Shown: piece by piece, positions 22,835 through 35,461 of the stretch | Layout: each line of letters begins with the position of its first letter | Position numbering within the stretch: position 1 is the stretch's first letter | Assembly: GCA_946807835.1 (NCBI GenBank) | Contig: OX327701.1 | Location: 10,441,501 to 10,505,500 of the forward strand | Direction: 5' to 3' | From: Ailanthus altissimus | Taxonomy: Eukaryota; Streptophyta; Magnoliopsida; Sapindales; Simaroubaceae | DNA length: 64,000 nt | The notes under the pieces: model-generated | Told to the model about the DNA's origin: nothing | Seen by the model: the letters and a program-made list of their open reading frames with translations, nothing else | Databases searched by the model: none | Translations under genes and position numbers: made by a program

Positions 22835-22846
22835 TGGTATCAGAGC
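22835..22846 (+). promoter_or_regulatory. Primer-binding site of the gypsy element
   Basis: TGGTATCAGAGC is an exact match to the initiator-Met tRNA 3' end, two bases after the LTR end. This defines the plus orientation of the element. Confidence 0.9.
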
Positions 22847-22857
22847 CTCATCTTGAG

Positions 22858-25313
22858 ATGGTAGGCTCCAATGACTTGAACGGAGATCGTTTGAATGTGT
22901 TTGAGCAAAGAACGGTAGCATGAATAATAGAATTGCAGGAACGAATGGCAGCATTAACCGAACTGGTTATGAAGTTGATAGCTAATGATCTAGTACAACA
23001 AAAATTAATGGCAATAAGGAAAAGACCGCCCAGACAGCCAAATTCTACACCAATGAATGTCAATTTGGAGGAAGATGCTGGAGATAAGCTTGAGGTCAGA
23101 CCGTGAGCAAGAGGAGTAGCCATAGGTGCACAAAATTGAGGGAGAACTTGATGGCAAATTTTTATTAAAAGGAAGACAACAATGTTAATATGATGACTCT
23201 TACAAGGTAAAAGCTGATTTGCCTACTTTTAATGGTGCTACTGATATAGAACAGTTTTTGGATTGAGAATATGAGGTAAAAAGTTTCTTTGAAATTATAA
23301 ATGTAAGTCTAGAACGTAAAGTAGCTTTAGTGGCTTACAAGCTTGTGGGGGTGTGGGTGCTTAGTGGCAACGCCATCATAAAGGTCTAAGATTAAAAGAA
23401 CTGCCACATATTCGTCATTGACACCAAATGAAAACACTCTTAAAGGGATAATTTCTACCATTGGATTATGAATAAACTCTCTTGCAATAGTTCCAAAATT
23501 GTGTCCAAGGAACTCGTTCTATTTTAGTTTATACAAAAGAGTTTTTAAGATTACAAGTTAGGTGTGACTTGACAAAAACGGAGGATCAACAAGTGGCTAA
23601 GCATGCCAATAGGTTAAGTGATGGGATCCAAGATAGGTTATCTATGCAACAAATATGGTTAATAGATTAAGCACAAAACTTAGCATTGACGGTTGAGAGA
23701 CTAGCTAAAATGAGGAGGCATTCGAGGGCACCACTCTATTCCCAAATTGAACCAAACATTATACCTACCCATAATACATCTGATAGCAAGCCTACAAAGT
23801 CTAAAGGTGGAGAGGTTAGCCAAAGAAAACTTGTGACAAAGGGAAAGAAAAAAGTGGATAGTTCAAACGATATTAGATATTTTAAGTGTAATGAGATAGG
23901 GCACAGATCTAGTGATTGTCCTAGATGTAAATTTGCCCATGTCACCTAACGTGAGCCTGAGAAGAACTACGATGAACAAGAAACAGCAGATGAGGATAGT
24001 GGCTTTGAAGTGGCTAAAGAAGATGGTGAAAAATCCGTATGCATTGTAAGGAGGTTGCTGCTATACACCCTAAAACAACCTGATGAGACACAATGCAAAT
24101 GTATCTTTGAAGATAAATGTTTTGTGGCTAACAAAGTGTGTAAACTTGTGATTTGTGAGAATTTAGTTTCACAAAGCCTTTTTTAGCATCTTAAGCTTAA
24201 AACGTAACTACATCTAGCCCCGTATAGCATTGGTTGGATAAAAAAATGGCCCAGCAAAAAAATTACACAACAATGCTACTTGTCATTGTCTTTAAGGAAG
24301 ACTTACAAATCTAAAGTTTGTTATGATGTTGTGTAGATTGATACATGTCATATGTTATTAGGCAGACCGTAGCAGTTTGATGTTAATGCAACTTACAAGG
24401 GCAGAAACAACACCTATACATTTACTTGGGATCACAAGCGGATAATTATGGTTCCAAACTAACGAGAGAACCCTTTTACCAAAAATGGAGGAGAAAACAT
24501 TACTATCTGTGGCTCTTTGAAAGGATGAGTTTATGGAAGATATGAAAAGTGTCAAAACCTGTGCTTTTCTAATAGCGAAGAGAATAAAGGAACCCATGTA
24601 ACCCACCCCTAAGGAGGTTCAAGGCTTATTGGCAGAATTTGTTGATGTAATGACAGAACCAAAATAGTTGCCTCCAATGTGAGATATTCAACATTGCATT
24701 GATTTTGTTCCTGGAGCAAGCTTGCCAAATCTACCCCATTATCATATAAGTCTAAAGAAATATAAAATCTTGAAAGAGAATGTAGAAGAGTTGTTACAAA
24801 AGGGACACAATTGAAAGAGCATTTATCTTTGTGTTGTACCTGCCTTGCTTACTCCAAAGAATGGTAAAAGTTAAAAGAAGTGTGTAAACAGTCGTGCTAT
24901 CAATAAAATAACCATAAAGTACCAGTTTTTCATCCCTAAGCTTGAAGACTTGCTTGATTAGTTAAGTGGTGCTAAAGTATTCACTAAGATAGATCTGTAG
25001 AGTAGATATCACCAAATCAGAATTCATGTGGGAGATGAATGGAAGACAGCTTTCAAAACAAAAATAAATGGACTATATGAATGGCTAGTCATGCCATTTA
25101 GGTTATCTACTAAGCCAAGTACATTCATACACCTCATGACTCGGGTACTCAATCCTTTTTTATCACATTTTGTTGCTATAGTAAGAATGTAGAAGAACAC
25201 CTTGATCATTTAGGCAAGTTCTAGTTGTGTTGAGAAAGAATGAGTTGTTTGTAAGCTTAAAGAAATATGTATTTTTAACAAATAAACTAGTGTTCCTAAG
25301 ATTTGTTGTAAGT
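22858..25313 (+). pseudogene. Gypsy gag and first part of pol, degenerate
   Basis: Gag begins at ATG 22858 (MVGSNDLNGDRLNVFEQRTV) and is broken by stops and shifts. The Retrotrans_gag core (LPTFNGATDIEQFLDW) is at about 23217, and a knuckle (YFKCNEIGHRSSDC, first Cys now Tyr) ends near 23920. The protease active site is not visible. RT motifs are readable from 24690 ([44 protein letters not shown]-like, TAFKT). The segment that should hold the YxDD catalytic box near 25180 is missing: sequence jumps from SHFVAI to a [11 protein letters not shown] frame. The gene is interrupted by a solo LTR after 25313 and resumes at 28092. Confidence 0.8.
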
Positions 25314-28091
25314 TGTAATATCCAATCCCTATTAGTAGTATTGGCGCCTAGATTTCGGTATAGAGCAAATAAAACACCGTAGGGTTACTCGATTTTAACC
25401 CTATTAAAAATATTTCCTTTATAGTGCACGTGAGAGATATTAGACCTAATTTGGTAATTTCACACTCGATCGGTGCGCCGGACGACCCTAGAATATTTTT
25501 GAAATTTTTCTCTATTGGCTTAGAAAAGGAAATCCTAATTTACTACATGAATTTCCATTTAAGGGTTATGAATGGAACAAGCCTTTATTGAGAAACATAA
25601 TCCATATATTAGAGAATGGACCAATTAGAAGAAATCTCATGGATTGCAAGTTGGAAGTTCTAGTTAGTTCTTTGAACTATTATAACTAGATAGTTACAAA
25701 TGAACTAATTACATAATTAGTTTTTAACTAATGGCAAATTAGTAATTTTGAGTAAGTTGAAGGGCAAAATGGTCAATTGAGGGAGCACTATATATATGTT
25801 AGAAGTGTGTAGAATTTTCAAGTGATCAAAAAGCAAACACTTAGAGCAAAAAGGAGAGCAAATTCGGGCAAGGTGAAGAGGTGCTGCTACAGTGAAATTT
25901 CAATTTTTTTTTCATGATTTTTCATGTGTAATCAAGCTAAAATAAGGTTACATATGAATCCTTAAGCTCAATTGAAGCCTCAATTAGTGGAAATTCAAGA
26001 AAAAGAGATAAGAAAAGCATTGTTTTATGAGTTTGATAAGTGAACTTTCAAGAATGCTCCAATTGACATTCTTATGTGTATTCTTGGCTTAGATTGAGTT
26101 GAATTCTAGTTTGGAGGTTGAAGGAGTCATCAATTTGAAGAAATTGGCAAGGTGAGAATTAGGGTTTTTGGTGATTTTGTTGTAGAGATTTCAATTGGTT
26201 GTAATAGGGCTTTAGAATGAAATTGGCATGATTTTGTTGTAATTGGAACAAGAAATTGAGAAAAAGAATGTGTTGGAACCTAGGGTGAAATTCTGCCACT
26301 TTAGGAAAGTTAAGAATTGAGTAGTGTTTTGATTGAATTATTGTGTGTAAATGGTGCATGTTGTAAATTGAATGTATATGGTTGATGGAAAAACCAAAAA
26401 TGAAGAAAATGGGACATAATTGTCCATGTTGGAAAGGTGAAGGGCAATTATGTCCAACCAAGTTATAAGGTGTTCAATAATTTTCAGGGCGCCGGATGGT
26501 GAGTTAGTTTCGATTATGGCTCCGTAACTAAAATTGAAAAGTAGTATGCATCCGAGCTTTGTATGCCGATTAGGGCGTTTAGTAGTTAAATGAGATTCTA
26601 GCATTTGATTTAGTTTTAAATGTCATTTGTGGCGCGTAGGTGAAGATAACCGAGAGCGTTAACGGGAGTAGAAATCGAGACCAAAATTGAGCGCGGAGCG
26701 GTTGTGAGTAGAAATCTGCCATTTCTTTTACTTTGCGTTTATTATGTTTTCGCATAATGAATATGCATGTTTTATGAGCTTTCGATGCATAACCATGATT
26801 TATAATCTTGATACATATTCATAGACATGCCTTTACATGTTCGAATTGAGAAACAGTTTTAAAGTTTCTGCATTCGTTTTTAAGGCCATTAGTACCCTCA
26901 GATTATAGTGGTGATGATTGTATTAGACCCGACCGGTATATCCCGTGCATATGGGCAGGTCTTGGGGGTGTGTCACTAACTCCGGGAAGTCGGGAAGTTG
27001 AGTCATGTGAGTCGCTCTATATGTACGGGGTATTATCTCGCTATATGCATGCAATGTAGGATTCCGCTGTATAGCCAGTGTGATGTCTTGAGATGTCACT
27101 GTGGGTGCTGCTAGTTGAAGTGCCCCGTGACCTACTCACGTGTGCGGTGCTAGTTGAGTCACTGCGTGGGTATAGAGCTTTAGGGTTACCATTGGTACAG
27201 TTTAGAAAGAAAATGGTCGAGCGAGGATTTTACTAGTTTTCGATTTACCGATAGCATTTATACATTTATATGCACACAGCAGTTATTATGTTATACAGAT
27301 TCTGAATATAGTTTTCCAAAGATGTAGATAAAACCCACTTGGCAAGATTTCAATAGCATATGATGTTAGAAACCGTTTTACAGTTTTACATCAGTTTTAG
27401 AAGCATGATTTCTGGGTGAACTTTAGAATTTGCTATCTATACATGATGTTATTTTATTGAAATTTTATTTGCACTCACTAAGCTCCTTTAGCTCACCCGT
27501 TTTGTATTTTATATTTTCTAAACCCCTTTCCCAGGTGCAGGTCTCGGTACGTAAGCTGCTGATTCTCCTATTGTCAAGTAGTGGGCCGAATCCAAAGATT
27601 ATTTTTGTACATGTAAATGTCCTAAATAGCACCCTTTACTTTATGCATAATAGTTATAGGCATGTATATTTAGATGTATGTTTTGAATTGAGAAGAAGAG
27701 ATTTCAATTTTATGATGATCGTTCTCTTTACTTCTATGATTACGCTTATTTGTGATTCAAATAAATAATTGAGTTGTGTTGGATTTGATTTAGGAAGGAC
27801 CGGAGGTCCGAATTGTAGAATTGAGATGTATTGGAAATAGAAGTGAAATTTCTTTGCAGGTTTTATATAGATTTTCCAAAAAAATAGGGGAAACTCTGTC
27901 TGTTTGTTTTTAAAATTAAGATGTCATTTTCATGTATGTTACTAGACCTTCTTAGTAGTAACAAGAATTAAAAAGGGGTTCGCCTCGGGGAATTTCTCAA
28001 CATACCCAGTTAGGTTCGGAGAAACTTCCGTCGGGGTGCCTGGCAGAGCCGCTGGGATCTATAGTAGAGGGTCTCGGGTCGAGTCCTGTCA
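25314..28091 (+). mobile_element. Solo LTR, 2778 bp, Del/Tekay-like, inside gypsy RT
   Basis: It starts TGTAATATCC and ends GTCGAGTCCTGTCA, with a perfect 5-bp target duplication TAAGT (25309-25313 and 28092-28096). Removing it and one TAAGT copy rejoins the gypsy pol frame (FLRFVVS to [13 protein letters not shown]). The TGTAATA start, the very long length and internal phrases like GTAGTGGGCCGAATCC are typical of chromovirus Del/Tekay LTRs. No internal domains remain, so it arose by LTR-LTR recombination. Open frames inside it have no domain. Lineage inferred. Confidence 0.88.
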
Positions 28092-28497
28092 TAAGTAGTG
28101 AGAGAATTCATGTGGATGAAGAAAAGGTGAAAGCTATTAGAGAATGGCCAAAATTGAAGACTATAACAGATGTAAGGAGTTTTCATGGCCTAATAACTTT
28201 TTATTGTAGGTTCATTAAAAATTTTAGTACTATTATGGCACAAATTACAGATTGCTTGAAGAAAGGGCAATTTCAATTGGGAGAATCTACTGATCGTAGC
28301 TTCGAATTGATCAAAGAAAAATCGACTACATCACTTATTCTATCTCTGTCTTACTTTGTCAAAACTTTCGAGATTGAATATGATGCAAAAGGGATTAATA
28401 TAAGAGTTGTTCTTTCTCAAGAAAGAAGGCCCATTGCATTTTTTAGTGAGAAGATAAGTGAAGCAAGACAAAAGTGGTCTATATATCAACAAGAACT
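28092..28497 (+). pseudogene. Gypsy pol middle part: RT connection and RNase H start
   Basis: A clean 130-codon frame shows [40 protein letters not shown], then [39 protein letters not shown]. These are the standard RT-to-RNase H motifs of gypsy elements. In the RNase H opening, EYDAKGI corresponds to the usual E-C/T-D-A-S motif. The frame is cut by the copia insertion at 28498 and resumes at 38027 with a duplicated GAACT. Confidence 0.85.
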
Positions 28498-30667
28498 TGT
28501 TGGGAGTTGTACAATCATGGGTGTTTGCATGTGGGTTTTGTGTTTAATCACAATTTATACATATCACATATATATAATGAAGCAGCGGAAGCTTAAAACA
28601 TTGCAGTAAACACAATCATAATATATTAATCAGAAACGAAATTGAGAAATAACCCTTGAAGCCTTTGGTTGGAGATTTTTGAAGTCCACCAAAATGTAGT
28701 CTTTGATCAATTCTAGTAATCAACAATGGTGGGTTTGATTATCTAGAATGACAGCTTTTGATCCAGCACTTGTTTAACTACTTAAACTTGTGTTCTTGAT
28801 TTTTTCTTTTGATTAACACTTAATCAATTAATCAAAAACCTATTTTGCTAAATTAGTTTAAAGCCTTAAAAGAAAATAATGAATTCAACTCTTGAATCCA
28901 TTAATTAGAAGACAATTTCTCTTTTCTCTCTTTGTAATATGGCTTACCTAATTTTGCAAAATCAAATTCTCAAAAACCTTCTCAATTTAATTTACATTTG
29001 TTTTATTTATACAAATGAATTTAATTTCATTTCATAACACTTAATTTCACTTAATTTCAATTTGAATTTAATCTAACCTAATCATAGTTAACTCTTAACT
29101 TTAGTTAGGTTAAATTAACATTTAAATATTCTAACTATAGTTAACATTTAACTCTAGTTAGTTAAAATAATATTTAAATATTTTAACCATGGTTAACTAA
29201 CTTAACCATGGTTAGGTTAACTTTTACTTAACCATTAAGTATAGTTAATCTAACTTAACTAAATGGTTAACTCTTAACCTTAGTTAAACTTAAATTATTT
29301 ATTCAACAATTAAATAAATAATTATTTATTTGAATTATTTAACAATTAAATAATTATCAAGTGAAATTACAATTATGTCCTTACTCGGTTACTAAGTTAA
29401 CCTAAAGTGGGTCCCACCATCTGACCATATACTTTAGTTAACGTAACCTTAGTAAATTGCTGGATTTTACTGTATTGAACTATTCAATACGGTACGCTGC
29501 CCAAGTGCTCAAAGAGTACATTTCATATTGGGACTCCCTAGGTCCACGCCCGATTCGTCAAATGAAACTATTTCATAAGTCCGTGAACGATGCCCCACGC
29601 ACACGTTACGGATATTACAAATCAGCGCGTCAGACCATACATGTTGAGGTTACTCCATATTCGTATAATCCTTCCGTCATTATATCCAGGATGAACGGGA
29701 TATAGATCATTACCGTCAAATCCCGATAATTTCATCCATCACTTTATTATCTTCAGATTCGTATCTTTATGAACAATTTACGCAAACACTTTTGCTATAA
29801 TGTTCGAACCTGGAGGAAACTCCTTTCCCAGGTTTATTGCTTACGGCCATAAGACTTTACAAGATACAATCTCGAAGTTCGGATATACAACCCATCTATG
29901 TGAGCTGACGGATCCCATATCTACGCACACCGAACTCCATAAGCATCGGACCATACCCAGCGACACGTAGCGGTCAGACCATGAAAGGTTTCTGACATAC
30001 GTGGAACCAAAGTATGATGGATCTCCCATAAGTTCACCGTGGCGCTCAGGTCGAAGGACCACGAATACTACTCAACTCGAGAGGAACTTCCTTTGACGGT
30101 TTCATAGGATGTCTATTGGGGTCCTCCGAAGTCTGTTCAGTATCCAGTCCTAACTGAATACCTGTATGTCTATATGAACTTCAACCAAGCTCATGGTTAA
30201 CTAAGAATAACCATCTGTACAATACAGATATAGACATACACTAATCTATGTGTTTCACCGATAGACCCACATTGGTAAACGTAGATCAGGAACTCTTTAT
30301 TTGAGAAGATACTTCCATAACGACATTTCTTAGTCTCTTTTGCAACTCTTTGCAATTTTGTCATTACTAGTAGATTCTCAGGTCTTTGTTACATTATAGA
30401 TTAGGTTCTAACTTTTAAATCCTGCTGGGTATTATAACCTGCTAACACTTAGCATTTATAACTATCAGCTTTGCTAACTCTTAGCCATGGTTTAAACTTC
30501 TTTAAACCAGATATGAACTTACTCAGATCATATCATGTCTATAATGTTACAAGCTTAATTACCATTCATTAATAGATATTAGCGATTTAATAAAATATGC
30601 ATTGTATAAATATTACAAACTGAATATTCATACAAAATGGGATGGCACGTAAGCACATACCCTAACA
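28498..30667 (-). mobile_element. 3' LTR of the young copia element
   Basis: In element sense it runs from TGTTAGGGTATGTGC (30667) to CAACTCCCAACA (28498). At 2170 bp it is long for a copia LTR. It contains a palindrome-rich block at about 29070-29290. Small open frames on both strands (for example 29457-29705) are duplicated in the other LTR and show no domain; they are not genes. Confidence 0.95.
29070..29290. repeat. Palindrome-rich GTTAAC/CCATGG block in the LTR
   Basis: Repeated words TTAACCATGGTTA, CTATAGTTAAC and AGTTAGGTTAA occur in both orientations within about 220 bp, so each strand can fold on itself. The same block is at 36429-36649 in the other LTR. Confidence 0.7.
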
Positions 30668-30681
30668 AACTCCCACTTGCT
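30668..30681 (-). promoter_or_regulatory. Polypurine tract of the young copia element
   Basis: On the minus strand AGCAAGTGGGAGTT directly precedes the TG of the 3' LTR, as expected for the plus-strand primer of a copia element. It starts immediately after the gag-pol stop codon. Confidence 0.85.
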
Positions 30682-33600
30682 CTAGTGCCATGCATACTGG
30701 TATCTCATACCCATAGCCTCCACGTGTTTCTCAAACAACTTTGGAGTCAAGGCTTTAGTAAGTGGATCCGCTACATTATTTATAGAATCTACTCTACAAA
30801 TTATTATATCACCCCTAGCCAAGATCTCTCTAATTATGTGGTATTTCCTCTCCACATGTTTAGATCTCTGATGTGCTCTTGGCTCTTTTGCTTGTGCTAT
30901 GGCTCCATTATTGTCGCAAAATAATGGGATAGGATCTTTCGAACTTGGAACTATTCCGAGTTCTGCGACAAACTTACGTATCCACACTGCTTCTTTTGCA
31001 GCTTCAGAAGCGGCAATGTATTCTGCCTCAGTGGTAGAATCAGCTGTGGATCCCTGTTTGGTGCTTTTCCAACTCACTGCAGCACCGTTGAGAATAAACA
31101 CATACCCAGATGTAGACTTTCTATCATCTAGGTCAGACTGAAAGTCTGAATCTGCGTATCCTCTCACCTGCAAGTCACCATCTCCATAAACAAGAAACTT
31201 GTCCTTCGTACCCTTAAGGTATTTCAGGACATGTTTGACTGCCATCCAATGGCTGTCACCTGGATCAGACTGGTATCGGCTAGTAACACTTACAGCCATA
31301 CTGATATCAGGTCTCGTGCACATCATAGCATACATCAAGCTGCCCACAGCTGATGCATATGGCATGTTAGACATTCTAACTCTTTCATCTTCTGTTTGAG
31401 GAGACATTTTCCTCGAAAGATGAATGCCATGTCTAAAAGGTACACTAGTTGTCTTACAATCAGTGAAATTGTACCTTTCTAAGACACTATCAATATACGA
31501 TGATTGGGAGAGTCCTATCAGCTTCCTTGCTCTATCTCTATAGAGTTTTATACCTAGTATAAAGGAAGCTTCTCCCATATCCTTCATAGAGAAGTTCTTA
31601 CTCAGATAGCTCTTGACTGATTGCAACATACCAATATCATTCCCAATGATAAGTATGTCATCAACATAGAGAACTAAGAAAACTATCATGCTCCCACTGA
31701 CCTTTCTATACACACAAGCTTCCTCTTCATTTTTGATGAAACCAGACGCTCTGATTACTTCATCAAAACGAAGATTCCAGCTTCGGGATGCCTGCTTAAG
31801 TCCATAAATGGACTTCTTCAGTTTGCATATTAGACCAGAGGTCAAGCTGGATGTAAAACCTTCAGGCTATTCCATGTATATCTCTTCGTCGAGATATCCA
31901 TTCAGGAACGCCGTCTTCACATCCATCTGCCATATCTCATAATCATAATATGCTGCAAATGCCAATAATATACGAATTGACTTAAGCATCGCTACTGGTG
32001 CAAAAGTTTCCTCATAATCGATCCCAGATCGTTGAGTATAACCTTTGGCAACCAGTCGGGCTTTAAAGGTTTCAACCTTTCCATCAAGCCCACGCTTCCG
32101 TTTATAAATCCATTTACAACCAATAGGAACTATTCCTTCAGGAAGCTGAACCAAGTCCCAGACTTGATTCTGATGCATAGAGTCAATTTCGGATTTCATG
32201 GCATCTTGCCATTTTCCCGAGTCAATGTCCAACATCGACTCTCTATAGGTCAAAGGATCATTTTCTTCAATTAAGAAAACTCCAAGCTCACCTTCAGGTA
32301 TCTGACCATACCTAGCAGGTGGCTTAGACATCCTTTGTGACCTACGAGTTGGGTGTGTTAAAGGTATTTCACTCGATTGATCCTGAGTTTCCATCCGTAG
32401 TTCATCAGTGTTCTGATTGACTTCATCAAGTTCAATCTTTTTACAATCCCCACAATCCATAAGAAACTGTTTCTCAAGAAAAGTGGCATTACGAGCAACG
32501 AACACATTTCGTTGTTCAGGATCATAAAATTGGTATCCCATTGAATTCTTAGGATACCCGATGAACCGATACTTATACCCTCTGGGTGCAAGTTTATCCT
32601 GTTGTGCAACATTTACATAAGCAGGACAGCCCCAAATTTTAAAATATTTAAGACTCGGTTTCCTTCCAGTCAATATCTGATATGGAGTGGAAGGAACAGT
32701 TTTAGATGGAACTCTGTTCAATATGTGAGTTGACGTTTGTAGGGCATGACCCCACAGATATTCAGGAAGATCGGTAAAGCTCATCATCGATCGGACCATA
32801 TCTAATAAAGTCCGATTTCTCCTCTCCGATACACCATTGTGTTGCGGAGTACCTGGAGGACTATATTGAGCTAGAATCCCATTCTCTTTTAAATAATCCG
32901 AAAATTCACCGCTCATGTATTCACCACCTCGATCTGATCGAAGGCACTTGATGTACATTCCGGTTTGTTTCTCTACTTCAAGTCGGAATTCTTTGAACTT
33001 TTCAAAGGTTTCTGACTTATGTTTCAAAAGAAACATATACCCGTATCGTGACAAATCATCGATAAAAAGTACAAAGTATCGAAATCCACCCATAGCAGTA
33101 TGATTCATTGGACCGCATACATCTGTATGTACAAGTTCCAATAAATCAGAGGCACGGTGTCCAACACCTGCAAATGGTGATTTGGTCAACTTTCCCTGAA
33201 TCCATGATTCACAAACTGGATAAGGATGTATGGTCAGATCAGGTATCTGTCCATCCTTCACCAGACGGGTTAGGCGTCTCACACCTATATGACCTAATCT
33301 CATATGCCATATTTTCGTTTCATTTAAAGTTTCTGAATTTCTACTAGTACTAGCTTGCATACTCATGACACTGCTTGTTGTATCTAATATATAATGCCCA
33401 TTCACTAACCGACAATCAGCTAATAAAACATCATACATATCATATAATAATAAGGAACAGTTCCGAATATTCATATGATACCCTTCACTGTCGAGTACAG
33501 AAAGGGATATTATCTGTCTGATGATACTGGGAACAAAATAACAATTATTTAATACAACATATTTATTACATGGGAGAAGTAAATCCAAATGTCCTACAGC

Positions 33601-34623
33601 TTCAACCTGCAGGAAATCACCATTTCCAGCTCGAAGCTTTACCTCTCCTGGCTGCAGCAATCTAACTTCCCTCAGACCCTGTAACATATTACAGATGTGA
33701 GAAGGACATGCTGTATCTAATACCCAGCCCGCATTAGCATCAAATGCTAAAGAAATGTCAATGATAGGAAAGCAAATACCTGAGGGAGCCTTCTTCAAGC
33801 TTGCAAGATACTTAGGGCAATTGCGTTTCCAGTGCCCCTCATCGCTGCAAAAGAAACATTTTCCTTTTGCCTTGCTTTTCTCTAGAGGTTTGGATATCGG
33901 TCGCTTCTGAGGACCCATTCGGGGTATCTGCCTCATCTTTTCTTTCTTCTTACCCTTGGACTTCCCTGAAGCCTTCGGGGTAGAAGATGAAGCACCCTGA
34001 ACGAGGAGGGCAGAGCCTCCTTTATGAATATCCTCATATGCTGTCCTCAACATGTTATGAAGTTCAGCATAAGTGGGGTTCAATTCTTGCATATTAAAGT
34101 TCAAGATGAATTGCGTAAATGACCCCGGAAGCGACTGGAGAATCAAACTATTCCCCAGACTATTGTTTAAAGAAATTTCCATAGTCTCAAGCCTCTCAAT
34201 ATATCTGATAATTTTAAGGACATGAGGACTCACTGGACTACCCTCAGGAAGTCTAGCCTGAAAAAGTGCTTTGGCGACACGATATATCTCAATCTGAGGT
34301 CTATCACCAAAGAGCTCCTTCAGGTGAAGCATGATGCTACTAGCATTCTCCATATGGAGATGCTCTCTCTGTAGGTCATGAGACATCGAGGCAAGGATGT
34401 AAGATTTAACTTTTAAATCTTCATCCAGCCATTTCTGATATGTCACCCTCTCTTCTGGGGTGGCATCAACAGAAACTCCTGAGGGCATTTTCTGATCAAC
34501 AATATACCCAAGCCTTTTTGAATTCAGAACAATTCTGAGATTAGTCATCCATTCTGAATAGTTATCAGCACCCTTGAGTTGGTTGGCATCTAGAATGCGC
34601 ATCAGAGGGTTGTTTGAAGCCAT
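30682..34623 (-). CDS. Copia gag-pol polyprotein, one in-frame amber stop
   Basis: ATG is at 34623-34621 (MASNNPLMRILD); the apparent start 12 bases upstream is GTG. Stop TAG at 30684-30682. 1314 codons in a single frame, broken only by TAG at 31869-31867. Order: gag (1-240), knuckle CFFCSDEGHWKRNC (about 256-269), protease WVLDTACPSHIC (D about 303), pre-integrase HH-CC (the fourth ligand reads Trp in PVCESWIQGK), integrase D501-D564-E600 with 35 residues between the last two, RT (QMDVKTAFLNG; YVDD), RNase H (STTEAEYIAASEA; LFCDNNGAIAQAKEP). The stop falls in RT, where relatives have Gln before PEGF. The element is thus nearly complete but not expected to make a full polyprotein unless the stop is read through. 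Confidence 0.95.
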
Positions 34624-34855
34624 ATTAATCTTCACAAGACAAAATAAAATAGATATAAATCAGCAGATTATTAATTAATCAAATCGCTAATTAAAACGTT
34701 TTAAATCATGGGTATAACAATTATACAATTTTTAATTTAAAAACGCCCTCCCACTGCTTTACATAATCCCTTTAATCTCTCTAACGAGATAATGATAGTT
34801 TAAGAATTTTTAAACTATACAGTGAGAAGTGGACCCCACTGGCATTTTACTCCAG

Positions 34856-35150
34856 CCTCACGCTAAAGCAATATTGGCCTTTGTAAACCCAATAGGTAGA
34901 CAACTCTTGTCAATTGCAACTCTTGCAACTCTTACAACTGATCCTAAATACACCTTATCCTCACGCTAAAGCAATATTGGGTAAGTGTATTTCAGATTAA
35001 CTTGCCAATCATCAAATATATGTTACTGACATTATCCTCACGCTAAAGCAATATTGGATAACATGTTCGCATATATTTGACTCATCTCATGTTTTACCGG
35101 CATTAGATTAAATCACACCGACCAAATCCCTCATGCTAAAGCAATATTGG
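34856..35150 (-). repeat. Four copies of a 22-bp leader motif
   Basis: The plus-strand core CACGCTAAAGCAATATTGG occurs at 34856-34877, 34959-34980, 35036-35057 and 35129-35150 (the last with one change). Spacing is 103, 77 and 93 bp. It contains the palindrome CAATATTG. It lies in the untranslated leader between primer-binding site and gag of the copia element, where packaging and dimerisation signals reside in retroelements. Function is not known; that link is inference. Confidence 0.85.
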
Positions 35151-35461
35151 GAAAGACCATAGTGACCTATCTAGTACCGTATTGACAAGACGGATCATTA
35201 AAATATTAACACATAACACAATAATATTTAATCTGATTAAGAGAGATTTTAAATATAGGCACTCATCTCATAAGAAGGTTATTCTCAATCAATTATTCAA
35301 TCATGTGCAAACACAACTAACCCCCATCAGTGGGGTTCCCTTGTGGTTACCAACATGAAAAAAATAATTTTTCTGATTTATCATGTAAATTAATAACTCT
35401 TATTATTACAACTCATAAACCCCCCACATGGCATAAAATAAAATAAAATAAAAAATTACTC

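Noticed and set aside
27430..27768. 112-codon open frame
   Set aside because: It is inside the 2778-bp solo LTR bounded by TAAGT duplications and shows no domain.
29457..29705. 82-codon open frame, repeated identically at 36816-37064
   Set aside because: Both lie inside the two LTRs of the same copia element. The duplication reflects the LTR pair, and there is no domain or family match.
34624..34635. Extension of the copia gag start by four codons
   Set aside because: The first codon of that extension is GTG. The first ATG is at 34623 and opens the usual MASNN-type gag start.
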